From [Phialemoniopsis] sp. UDSM-2020 (Eukaryota; Ascomycota; Sordariomycetes; Thyridiales; Thyridiaceae): a stretch of DNA of 64,000 nucleotides. The stretch covers positions 4,278,001 to 4,342,000 of the forward strand of contig JAEILZ010000004.1 of the NCBI GenBank assembly GCA_018873225.1, given 5' to 3'. The translations under genes and the position numbers were made by a program. Numbering within the stretch: the stretch's first letter is position 1; the number at the start of each line of letters is the position of its first letter. Positions 31,918-41,491 of this stretch are shown here, piece by piece. The notes beneath the pieces were generated by a model. That model was not told the DNA's origin. It worked only from the letters and a program-made list of their open reading frames with translations, and ran no database searches.

Positions 31918-34900
31918 GTGTGCCCCTCACTTTAGCTTCAACAAGTACACGCAGCACGCGTCTTTGCGACGACGTGTTTCGAATTTCGTCTCCAACTACA
32001 GCATAGCGACAGGACCTGCTCGAAGCAGGCACGATGTGGACTGATACGACCCCTCGCGCGCGCGCACCTGGACGTGACGCGTGCCGACATGCCCTATAGA
32101 CTTTTGATACCCCCCATCTCCGAGCTCTTGTCACAGACGTTACATTGTGGCACCTGGCTATCCGGCAGGGCCGCCAACTACTCTGTTGGACACTCGGAAC
32201 CATATCACGACACTAGACTCGGAGGCAGGCCCGTAATGGTTCGACCAGCGGCCGCCTCCATCAACTCGCGTTTTGGCATTGTTCTCTCTGAGAAGTTATG
32301 ATAGGAAATTGCGCATCTGCATTTATATCGGAGTTTATCCTCTTTTGCTTTCTCTGTCCGAGTGTGCGCGAGATATATACCCGCCTGGAGGGCCCCATTC
32401 TCATCTCATATGCCCGATCTGCATCTTTCTTCACTCTCTACTGTGTGTTTCGAGTCCTCATTCAGCAAGCTGCAGCATCACACAGCATGGCATTTGGTGC
32501 ATTTCTAGAAATCTCAACAGCTGGGGATGTACTCCCTAGCACAAGGAAACAGTTAGGACGTTGGGAGTAGTCCCTCTCATTCAATATGAGCACGCCTATC
32601 ATGGCTACGATTAACAAATAACCCTAACTTTCACCATATCGATGTGACTTAATCCTGTACAACTGTAGTGGGTTGATGCAGACGTCCTCGTCGATTTACG
32701 TCTTATTGACGTCTTGCCGTGACAGTGACAATGTTGACATCAACATGAGGCATGCAGATGGCTGATCCAGAACGTCTTGGCAATTATTTGACAGGTTTCT
32801 GCGCGCCGATCATCCCACGTGGCAGAGGGTGTTGGCGTGACGTCAGTGTAGCTATTTTCAATGGCCTGAAACTTGGCATGCTCATGCCGGGCTGTCGCTA
32901 TCCCACGGTCCCGCGTAGAAAATTGATTACACCCATTAGGTACACAAGGGCATTTTGGACAAAGCCGACCTTTGCGACGACAAAAATTGCATTATTGTTG
33001 TTCTTCAGCGCGAAAATTTTCAGCATTCCATGGTGGGTAAAGGGAGATCGACCGGCGCCGTCGTAGTGGTTTGCCAGTTGACGCGTATCAAGCTTCGACC
33101 GGATTTGGTCAAGTCTGGACCACATCGAATCGTATCCAAACTGCCTACTCAAGTAAAGTCTCGGAAAAGATGCCGTTAGCGAAGGCGCTTACCTGTTTCG
33201 AGAATGGTTGAGGAAACATGAGAGAGCCTCAAATCTAACAATGGCATTTGTGTGAACATCTGCATTTTGGCCTCGCTCGTGTCACGAGCTTCCCACCAGG
33301 ACACTCAAGGATGCCAAATTGTGAACCCTGGGCGGCGGTCGCCACCCTCAACGAATGCTTGATGCACGGGCGGCATCAAAGCCTCGACCTGGCAGAGTTG
33401 AAATTGGCTGTGTAACCTTCAGGCGGAAGTAGTGCGACCACGCGGCGCGAACGCGTCTCTCCCATAAGTTCACAACCGGACTCGAATCTTCATGGGCTTG
33501 AGGATGGGTCTGAACGTTGAGCCTAGAGTCTGGCCTCTGATTGAAATTTCCCTACTGATATCGTGGACGTCATTCCTGTTGCAGAGTTTTTACCATGCTG
33601 CGAGCTTAGTCGATATTCCCTGGGTACTTTAGTCAATAGCTGCGTACCAAGCTTTTTCTGGAGGGGTTTTTGCCCCCAAATCGCATTCCTGTGGAGATTA
33701 AGCATCAAACGGCCGGGGTGACGACTGAGGAAGGTCGCATCGAACGGGAGGAAAAGCCCACACGCTGATGTTTCGTCCCGAATCATGGTTAAATGGCTGC
33801 CTGGTCAGCAAAAATCCCCCGTTTCCATTACGATATTGCTATGCCCGACAGGGCTACGCTAGCAAAGCCAAGCTCTCGGCTGCCCTGGGGGCGCTGCGGC
33901 ACTGTCATGTTTTAGCCCCTCGTATCACACCTTTTGGTCATAGTGCCTTCATTCTCTCTTCTAACGACAGTGGCTTAGCACCAGCGACGAATGCGTGTGT
34001 AGTGCGAGATGTGATGGTTTCTTTGGCTTTGCGCAGGGTACCGGTTACTAGGTTGGTCAGTGGTGAACGGCGGCTTGCAGCGTCTGTGTCCTACAGGTTC
34101 TCATCACAGGCACCATGCATGCCCATGCCGGCACTCGCAGCTAACCAAGTAGCGCTGGAGGAAAGGGGCAGATGATGACGAACGGGTGAGGCAAAGGAAG
34201 ACAGAAGAGAGAGCAAAAAAAGCAATTTCTTGGTAGAAGTTGGCTGTTGGCGCCGAATCGTCGGACGTAAAGCTCCCCCCAAGTGCGGGTGCACGGCATA
34301 CCAGACCCAAGGGCGAATCCACCCAGATCTGTGATCTGTTTCGTGCCTGGTGCCGGGGCCGAGCCACTCGAGCTATGGCGAACAACCAAACCCCGATTCC
34401 TCCCCCAAATAGCGAGGGCATTGAGCTGTTTATCCGAGCTCGATTGAAATCTCACCCATTTCCCATGGTTTGTCTGCAAGGCAAAGTGGACGAAATGATT
34501 CCCCACCCCCAGCGGCCACTGTGCCGTGGACTGCGTGGCTTGGCGGGTGACGAGGACGACAAGTCTGGTCCTCTGCATGTGGTTTGATGAGTTTGTCCTG
34601 CACCGAGTGGCGCTCCGTTCTCGCACATGTCTTTTTGGTCGTCTTCTTCTTGCATTGTGTTTTCCTAGATCAGACTTGTATATGCTGGCCCTCTGCTTCG
34701 CGTCCTTGATATCGTGAACTCGGACTAGACTGTCAGCATTCGCCAGGGGGGGGGACGAGGACGACGTATCACACATATCCCGTCTAGCAGCCATTGGCCG
34801 TCAGCCATCGCATCCCATCGGTATCTTACTGCAAGTCTACGTCTCATTCGAGGAGCCTGCAGTGGCACAGCCAAAAATCGTGCACTCCCTGCTTTTCTTT

Positions 34901-35233
34901 TTGTCCCCCAGTTGGGTAGCATCCTTCCTCAGACCACTCCTTCCTCACTGGTCTGCACCAGAGCAAAGGATTTCTCATTCGAAAATTCATCACAACTATC
35001 GACACAAACAGGGTCAAAGTGACTTCAAAGTGAAGACTGCTCCTGTGCGCACACTCTGACGTCTCAAGGAGAAATGCGCTGAGCTAGAAGCCCATGCGTC
35101 ACTTCAACATCACCCGGTCTCTACCTCCATCACTTGCCACCTTCCTCATGACCGTCGCCTGATCGAGAAACATCATCGCCAAACAGTCTCTTGCTTGTAA
35201 CACCACATCATCGCTTCCGTCCGCTCTTCAAAA
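31918..35233. other. 3.3-kb intergenic region
   Basis: No frame with a known domain and no convincing exon series. It contains a TGACGTCA palindrome at 32838-32845 and a pyrimidine-rich leader-like stretch at 35090-35233 before the glycosyltransferase-like gene. I saw no repeat or RNA gene. Confidence 0.5.
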
Positions 35234-36637
35234 ATGTTGCTGCTACCACCGAGACGACCTCTCTTCATCCTGCTATTCGCAGCCCTCATCCTCTTCTTCT
35301 CCATCTCCTTCCTCGCCACAGACACCGGCTCGAGCGCCTTGACCACTGTTAAGACCAAGGTCTCGGAGACTGCGTCGCATGTCTGGAGCGGTCCCGAGAA
35401 AGACAAAGAGAAAGAGCCAGTGCAGGCCAAGAAGAAATACAAACCGACGCCGACCTACACCCCTCCGCCAGTCCAGGACCCTTTCCCCCTGCTCGCATCC
35501 TCGACGCCGCCGCCCATCCCCAAGTGGAACGTCCCGCGCGACAACATCCACAAGGACTACGGCCTCGCCTTTGCTCCCCCGTTATTTATCGGCTTTACCC
35601 GCACCTACCCGATCCTCCTGCAGGCTGTCGTGTCCTACATCACCTCGGGCTGGCCCCCCTCGCAGATCTACGTCGTCGAGAACACGGGCGTCCAGCAGTC
35701 CAACACGCGCCGCAAGCTCACCCTCCAGAACCCCTTCTTCCTCGACCATGCCGCCCTCAAGAAGCTCGGCGTCAACATCGTTCAGACCCCGGCCCTGCTC
35801 AACTTTGCCCAGCTGCAAAACTTCTACCTGTCCATGTCCTACTCGCACGACTGGGCCTACTACTTTTGGTCGCACATGGACGTGCTCGCCCTGCCCTTCG
35901 AGGACGGCTACGACGGCGTCACCGGGCGCTACGACGAGCCGGGCTACCGCTCGCTGTACGAGGCCGCGTGCAAGGCAGTCAACGAGACGCTCGAGTCGGA
36001 CCCGCGCTGGGGGATCAGGCTCTTCGCCTACGACCACCTCGCGCTCGTCAACCGCGACGCCTACGAGGACGTCGGCGGCTGGGACACGCTCATCCCGTAC
36101 TACATGACCGACTGCGACATGCACAGCCGCCTCGAGATGGCCAACTGGACGCTGCGCGACGCGCGCGCCGGCGTCGTGACCGACATCAACACCGTCCTCA
36201 AGGACCTGCGCGCGCTGTACCGCGACCCGGACGTCGTGCCCGAGTTCCTCGATCCGAACCCTCCACCTCCCCCGCCTCCGCCAGAGGAAGAGAACAAGGC
36301 AAAGACGGAGGAGGAAGGAGGAGTCAAGACGAAGGAGAAACGAGAGGAGGAAAAGGACGAGAACATGGCGTACTACCACCGCCTGCGCGACGTGGCCAAT
36401 AACATGTTCCACTACAAGCACGGCGAGAGGGGGCGCAACACGTGGCAGCTCGGGCAGCAGGGAGGCGAAGGGGAGCCGTTTTACTACCCGGCCGCGGGCG
36501 TCGCCGAGGGGATCGACATGCTGACCGAGGCCGGGCGGCAGATCTTCCGTAAGAAGTGGGGATGGGGCGGGTGTGACATCCTCAGCGAGGGGGCGCGGAG
36601 GGTGCTCGGGGATCAGTGGAAGGTCGAGGAAGGTTGA
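35234..36637 (+). CDS. Type II membrane glycosyltransferase-like protein
   Basis: Intronless gene for 467 residues with strong third-position G/C. A short cytosolic start (MLLLPPRRP) leads to a signal anchor (LFILLFAALILFFSISFL), then a Pro/Lys-rich stem. The lumenal part has PLFIGFTRTYPILLQAVVSY, IYVVENTG, YYFWSHMDVLAL and YYMTDCDMHSRLEMANW. That order (nucleotide-binding strand, acidic DxD-like motifs) resembles GT-A glycosyltransferases of the Golgi. A Pro run followed by a Glu/Lys-rich stretch (about residues 340-378) interrupts the fold before a conserved C-terminal part (RNTWQLGQQGG, GWGGCDILSEGARR). I recognise it as a conserved fungal protein but cannot name donor or acceptor. Confidence 0.75.
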   Translation: MLLLPPRRPLFILLFAALILFFSISFLATDTGSSALTTVKTKVSETASHVWSGPEKDKEKEPVQAKKKYKPTPTYTPPPVQDPFPLLASSTPPPIPKWNVPRDNIHKDYGLAFAPPLFIGFTRTYPILLQAVVSYITSGWPPSQIYVVENTGVQQSNTRRKLTLQNPFFLDHAALKKLGVNIVQTPALLNFAQLQNFYLSMSYSHDWAYYFWSHMDVLALPFEDGYDGVTGRYDEPGYRSLYEAACKAVNETLESDPRWGIRLFAYDHLALVNRDAYEDVGGWDTLIPYYMTDCDMHSRLEMANWTLRDARAGVVTDINTVLKDLRALYRDPDVVPEFLDPNPPPPPPPPEEENKAKTEEEGGVKTKEKREEEKDENMAYYHRLRDVANNMFHYKHGERGRNTWQLGQQGGEGEPFYYPAAGVAEGIDMLTEAGRQIFRKKWGWGGCDILSEGARRVLGDQWKVEEG

Positions 36638-37014
36638 TGATGGCGATAAATACTGGGCGCTGGTGGGAGAAAGGGTCTTTCACGATTGATGAGCCTGCAC
36701 CGCCATTGCGTCTTTTAGGTATATAACGGGACGTCGGTAATGGTTATGTCTGGTGGGCAGGGTCGAGTCATGTGCCTGTGTATGATATACTAGATACGGG
36801 GCCAGGATGCAAAAGAAGGAAATGGGAAGGATGGTCTCCTTTGGCGGCGTTTATATATATCGGCCTATAATAAAAAGGATTCTTTACATTGCTCCCCTCT
36901 GCCAGACAAAATTCTGACCCGGCTCGTACATCTTTGCTTCTCACTGCCGCTCTGCAGCTCTCCCATCGTCGGGTTTGACGATTCAATTCGCATGTCTCAA
37001 TTCGCATGTCCCTC
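36638..37014. other. Convergent intergenic region
   Basis: About 380 bases between two 3' ends. Only untranslated 3' sequence is expected; nothing distinct was seen. Confidence 0.5.
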
Positions 37015-37923
37015 TCAATCAGTAGCAACAGCCTCGCCAGTCTTGACTACCGCGCCGTTCGGCGGCTGTCTGTAATAGTCGTCATACCTCCATGGACTAA
37101 CAAGCCGCCATATGTCGCGCTCGGCCCTGAGCTCCTTGGGGTACTTGTCTATTCCCGGCTCGGCCTCGACAGCGTCGAAGAAGTGTTTGTACACGGGGCG
37201 GTCGTCAAAGTACATCTTGGTGTACTCCCAGTACTCCGAATACCACCCCGCACACTCCCAGTCGATGATGCCGGCTATACGGCCGTTGTGGGACAGGAGG
37301 TTGCGCGGGCTGAGGTCGCCGTGGGTGAACTTGACGCTATACGATGATGATCGCCCGTGGACTGTTTTGACTACGAGGTCCTTTGTCCATGACTCTAGGG
37401 GCCCGCCCAGGCGTAGATATGAGTGAAAGTCTGCTACACTGTGGAAAGGTCCGAAGGGGAGCTGGCCGACTCGGTGGTCTGTCAGCGGGCCTTGGGATTC
37501 GGACCCGATGAGGCCTTCCTCTGGGGGTTTGAGGTTTTGTAGTTGCTGGATATACCCGGCCAGCTCCTGTCCAAATGCCTTAATCTGTGGCAGGCTCATG
37601 TTTGCATAGTCTGTGCCGTCTCCGGGGAGGCATTCCATGACCAAGCTGACCGTGCCGTCTGGCCGTTCGTACACCTCATACAGCGTCGGGATAGGTATGG
37701 TTGTATTCTTACGCACAAACTCCATTGCGTCAAGCTCATTGCGCCGGGTATTGAGCTTCACGACGCTTCCGAATGGGAGGCGGACTACATTGCCCATGCT
37801 TCCTCCTCGACTTCTCCTTGGGTAGTGATATTGGCTAGCCCACATGCGTAATCTGAGCCATAGAGGTAGCCTGTCTGATTTCAATACCACATGCCAAGGT
37901 GACGCAACGATATCTGACGCCAT
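37015..37923 (-). CDS. Aminoglycoside-phosphotransferase (APH)-family kinase-like protein
   Basis: Intronless gene for 302 residues; the ATG at 37923 (MASDIVASPW) is the first real start in frame. The N-lobe carries SVVKLNTRRNELDAMEFV, with the ATP-binding Lys, and VSLVMECLPGD as hinge. The C-lobe has the catalytic FTHGDLSPRNLL and the metal-binding IAGIIDWECAGWYSEYWEY. These are the key APH motifs, so the fold and catalytic residues look intact. Pezizomycotina have many such genes; substrates are mostly unknown and antibiotic resistance should not be assumed. It is likely cytosolic. It lies between a glycosyltransferase-like gene and the HeLo-NACHT gene with no obvious link. Confidence 0.9.
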   Translation of the reverse strand: MASDIVASPWHVVLKSDRLPLWLRLRMWASQYHYPRRSRGGSMGNVVRLPFGSVVKLNTRRNELDAMEFVRKNTTIPIPTLYEVYERPDGTVSLVMECLPGDGTDYANMSLPQIKAFGQELAGYIQQLQNLKPPEEGLIGSESQGPLTDHRVGQLPFGPFHSVADFHSYLRLGGPLESWTKDLVVKTVHGRSSSYSVKFTHGDLSPRNLLSHNGRIAGIIDWECAGWYSEYWEYTKMYFDDRPVYKHFFDAVEAEPGIDKYPKELRAERDIWRLVSPWRYDDYYRQPPNGAVVKTGEAVATD

Positions 37924-38551
37924 GACTGCAAATTTGAGCCGAGAAATCTGCGCGAGTAGGTATGTAGAAGTGCGGTTTGGAACAATGAATGCAACAAATT
38001 TCGGAGGGGATGTTGGGGAAATGAAACCACCCGAATTTAGACATCCCAAGCAAACTCGTGACTTCAACCCTGACCCTTGAGAATCCAGACCGTTACAGAC
38101 TCGAATTTCGACCCTCTTACCAGCTCAGACTCTAGGCAGAGGGTTATCCTACTACCCAAATTGTTACAGATCAGTATCTCTCATCTCGCAAGGATTTGGT
38201 GTCTGCCCCGAACAAATTTTTCCACCTGCACAGTCCAGCTTTTGCCGCTCGCATTCCTTGCTCGACTTGAGCTGGGCGTAAATCCCAATTAGCTGGCGCT
38301 TCTCTGATCACAAGAAGAGTTATGTGAATCGGGCTTTCCCTTGATAAGGGAGAAGGGAAGAGGGGGCGATGGGGACCAGCGCCTGGAATGCTGGGTTTGA
38401 CCGCTTCAATTTTGCAAGAGGGTGAAAATGCCAGATCTTGGCATGCTATGATGTATTGGGTAGACTGACTGGCGGTTGACTCCATTTATCCAGTCCGCGA
38501 TATGAAAGGATCTTCTCAGTGTAGTCCAGCCATGACTATATCGATCCCAAT
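37924..38551. other. Intergenic region, APH promoter
   Basis: About 630 bases holding the promoter of the APH gene and the 3' end of the HeLo-NACHT gene. No recognisable gene. Confidence 0.45.
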
Positions 38552-41491
38552 CTAGCGATCTTCAAGATCAAAATAGCCAGTCTTTCTGCGCTTTGCAACA
38601 TCCTTGCATACCGAGAACCCCGAACGATCCCCCATATACTCTCTCGACCCCTCCGTGCTCGAAGTACGTTTTGGGTGTAGTTCCGACGTATATCCCGGAA
38701 TCACTCGGAGGATGGACTTTCTTAGATCAGAGCAGATCATTGGCTCTCTCTCCGAGCGATCAATATCATGTTGGTGGGGATTCAGGAGCAATACCAGTTC
38801 GTCCCTTTTTCTCTCATCGACCGATAGTCCGATACCAAGAAAAGCCTTGGTGATATCAACTACATCAGATAGTTCAGTTTCAGGGTCAAGCCATCTCAAC
38901 GCCTGCAGCCAAACATCCCATGGCGTTTGTGTGAGCGTGGAATTTTCGCTGTACGAAAGTTCAACATCGGGCCCACCCCCTACGGATAGAAGGCATCGGA
39001 CCATGGGAGCTGAGATGCGAAATCCCAGCAATGGTCGTAGAAGTGCATGACCCCAAATCAGACCCAACTCAATGGACGAAGGAAGGGAACGCCGAAGTGC
39101 CCTTTCGACGAACTGAACACGACCCGCCTCGACGGCCATTATCGTTGAAAGAGGAACAGAGCTCCTCAAACATATTGAAACAGTAGCACCGGAGAATCCG
39201 AAACAATCAAAAAGATGTTGCTGAGAGTATTTCCTGAGAAGGTCTTCCAGTGCATGAACAATCCATGTAATGCTTCCTGGAGTTGGCTTCCCGGAATCAT
39301 CTTGAGCTTTGGTCAAGAGGAACTTGAGCAAAGACCTTTTACCTTTCAGCCAGCCAAATGATGCTCTAGTATGCCCTAGGGTTAAGCACTGCAACTGCGT
39401 GCAGGACAAGAGTCTTCGTGGGTCAATAGGCCGGCCCTGAATCTCGAGGCTTCCACAATTCCATGCGTCTGGTCGGTCAAAGAAGTCCCGCACGGTTCGA
39501 TGCATGAAGTTGACCACTGAATCGACAGTCTTGTCGTGACTGTCCCCAATTTCCAAGCAAAAACATTGCTTGTCACAGGATAACTGCGGTGCCCATTGCA
39601 ATTCCACCAAACCGCAACACCTACTACGCAAGCGGCCTTCAAGCGCAATGCATCGAGCGAGGCCTTGCTTGTCGCGTTGGTCCAACAAAGGCACAAAGTT
39701 GCACGCGTCTACACCAAGCTCGTCAACCACAGCTAACGCCAGACAAGGAATTGCACCAATGCCGATGCGCTGGGTCCAATGACATAAGCTTAGTATTTCC
39801 AGCGCCTGACGGCGATACCGTGGCTCAATTCTTTGGAGCATGTGTCGAAACAGATCTTCCAGCTCGGGCGGGAGTTCATCGACTCGCCGCAGTAGCTCAG
39901 TCGCTTTGTCATAGGCGGCAAACCCTGCTATTAGAGAGCGACAAGCGATAACAACCCAGAGAAAGACGCCGCAGGCTTTTTGAATGAGATTGTCAACAAT
40001 GACAAGTGAAATCGTGGGATCGTTGGCGGCCAGATATGACACGTACTCGTGACGACCAATGACCTCATCTACGTATTTATGGATGTCGTCTTTGGTCAGA
40101 TCTTGCAACCGAAGCTTAGGAACTAACGAAAAGGCCTGGCAACATTCTGAAGTCGGTCGACTAGAGACAACAATCTTGATATCGGGATTTCGGACCAGGA
40201 CTTTGATTAAAGCCAGCCCGATATGGAAGTTTCCGGCGTATTCGTCAAGACCGTCGATGAAGAAACAGAATTTTCTGCTAACGTCCAGACCATTGCCAAT
40301 CTTTGTCAGCGCGACCTTGATTTCACTCTCCGACGGTAGAGAAAGGCTAGCGCTTTCGGATGTTCTTGCCTCCCGCCATATACTAGGAAACAGGGTTGGG
40401 ATAAGGTCGGGTTCCGCGGATAGGACTTGGTAGAGTAAGGCTCTCGCCAATCCATCGTAAGATTTCTGTTCGAGGCTTCCGAGGCTGTAGAAAAAGAAAT
40501 TCGCTATGGTGATGGGTGCATTGCTACGCCACCGTTCCAATAGCTGTCTCGTATCCTCGTGCTCACAAAGATGTTTCATGAGGGTCGATTTCCCGCTGCC
40601 CGCTTTCCCAGAGATCCAATAGATGCCAAAACCGTTTTGTAACCAGTCTGAGAGGTCGTCCCATTCAAATTCACAGTTCTGATCCTTGGGTCGCAATGCC
40701 CAGCCTAGAGTTGTCGGGTGGGCTTCAGCAAGGCCAAATCTCCTGTCATCCATGACGCGATACCAGAAAAGTTGAAGTATTCGAGCCGTGCAGTTCTCTC
40801 TGATCAACCGGTCTACTGTTCTCTCTAGCGGAGGGTGTGAGTCCCCACAGGCGATTTGTATTAAGCGCCATTCGCCGAATCTCAACTGGGCGAGATCTTC
40901 CTGGGCCAGTGCATCGAGCCGACCTTGCAGGTCAGGAAGGACAGAGCTAAGCTTGGAGATACAATACGACAGATTCTGAACCAGAAGTTCGAATTTGTCC
41001 TTGTCATTGACGACCCAACGGGTCTTCCTCCGCACAGATTCAATCTTGAAACATGCTTCAGCTCGAATTTGCAGTTTCTCCATGTCCTTCCGCAGTTTGG
41101 TCATGCGCAAAGTACTCAGCCCTCTTGCTTTCTTTTGCTTGTCCGTGTCGGGGTCTTCGTCTTGTCGGGAGTCAGGTTCTGACTGAATGCCATAACGATT
41201 TTCGAGCACCTCACTGTCGCTGAAAAGCTTCTGTATGCTTGTCAACAGTTTTGCAACAATTCGACGAATATCAGGCTGGTCCAGTCTTGAATCGTAGTCT
41301 TCCTCCAGTAGGCGAACCCTGTTCGCCCATTGCAATAACAAGGTCTTCTCGACTTCCAGCTTTGTTTGCAGAAGTATCAAGTCGCGTTCCAAGTCGCGTG
41401 AGGTTCTGAGATAGCCGAAGAGATCTATGCAATCCTTAAACGTCCCGGCTAGCGCAATCACACCGAGAGCCAGGCCTGCTGCTTCAGCCAT
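38552..41491 (-). CDS. HeLo-NACHT NLR-like protein
   Basis: Intronless gene for 979 residues. Residues 1-215 (AEAAGLALGVIALAGTFKDC, LERDLILLQTKLEVEK) match the HeLo domain, the helical membrane-targeting cell-death domain of HET-S and related proteins. The NACHT NTPase follows: P-loop GKAGSGKST at 295-303, Walker B FFIDGLDEY at 410-418, then VVSSRPTSECC and LTKDDIHKYV. VNFMHRTVRDFFD closes the winged-helix part. The C-terminus lacks WD40 or TPR arrays; MVRCLLSVGGGPDVELS and TPWDVWLQALRW look like degenerate ankyrin-type units. Fungal proteins of this layout act in non-self recognition and programmed cell death. The frame is intact and starts at a clear ATG. Its activating signal is unknown. 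Confidence 0.93.
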   Translation of the reverse strand: MAEAAGLALGVIALAGTFKDCIDLFGYLRTSRDLERDLILLQTKLEVEKTLLLQWANRVRLLEEDYDSRLDQPDIRRIVAKLLTSIQKLFSDSEVLENRYGIQSEPDSRQDEDPDTDKQKKARGLSTLRMTKLRKDMEKLQIRAEACFKIESVRRKTRWVVNDKDKFELLVQNLSYCISKLSSVLPDLQGRLDALAQEDLAQLRFGEWRLIQIACGDSHPPLERTVDRLIRENCTARILQLFWYRVMDDRRFGLAEAHPTTLGWALRPKDQNCEFEWDDLSDWLQNGFGIYWISGKAGSGKSTLMKHLCEHEDTRQLLERWRSNAPITIANFFFYSLGSLEQKSYDGLARALLYQVLSAEPDLIPTLFPSIWREARTSESASLSLPSESEIKVALTKIGNGLDVSRKFCFFIDGLDEYAGNFHIGLALIKVLVRNPDIKIVVSSRPTSECCQAFSLVPKLRLQDLTKDDIHKYVDEVIGRHEYVSYLAANDPTISLVIVDNLIQKACGVFLWVVIACRSLIAGFAAYDKATELLRRVDELPPELEDLFRHMLQRIEPRYRRQALEILSLCHWTQRIGIGAIPCLALAVVDELGVDACNFVPLLDQRDKQGLARCIALEGRLRSRCCGLVELQWAPQLSCDKQCFCLEIGDSHDKTVDSVVNFMHRTVRDFFDRPDAWNCGSLEIQGRPIDPRRLLSCTQLQCLTLGHTRASFGWLKGKRSLLKFLLTKAQDDSGKPTPGSITWIVHALEDLLRKYSQQHLFDCFGFSGATVSICLRSSVPLSTIMAVEAGRVQFVERALRRSLPSSIELGLIWGHALLRPLLGFRISAPMVRCLLSVGGGPDVELSYSENSTLTQTPWDVWLQALRWLDPETELSDVVDITKAFLGIGLSVDERKRDELVLLLNPHQHDIDRSEREPMICSDLRKSILRVIPGYTSELHPKRTSSTEGSREYMGDRSGFSVCKDVAKRRKTGYFDLEDR

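Noticed and set aside
35379..36421. Long open frames on both strands over the glycosyltransferase-like gene
   Set aside because: Arg/Ser/Pro-rich or Val/Arg-rich shadow frames caused by third-position G/C; the 467-residue frame has the anchor and motifs.
37924..38067. Upstream extension of the APH-family frame
   Set aside because: The longer frame starts with a TTG codon only; the first ATG is at 37923.
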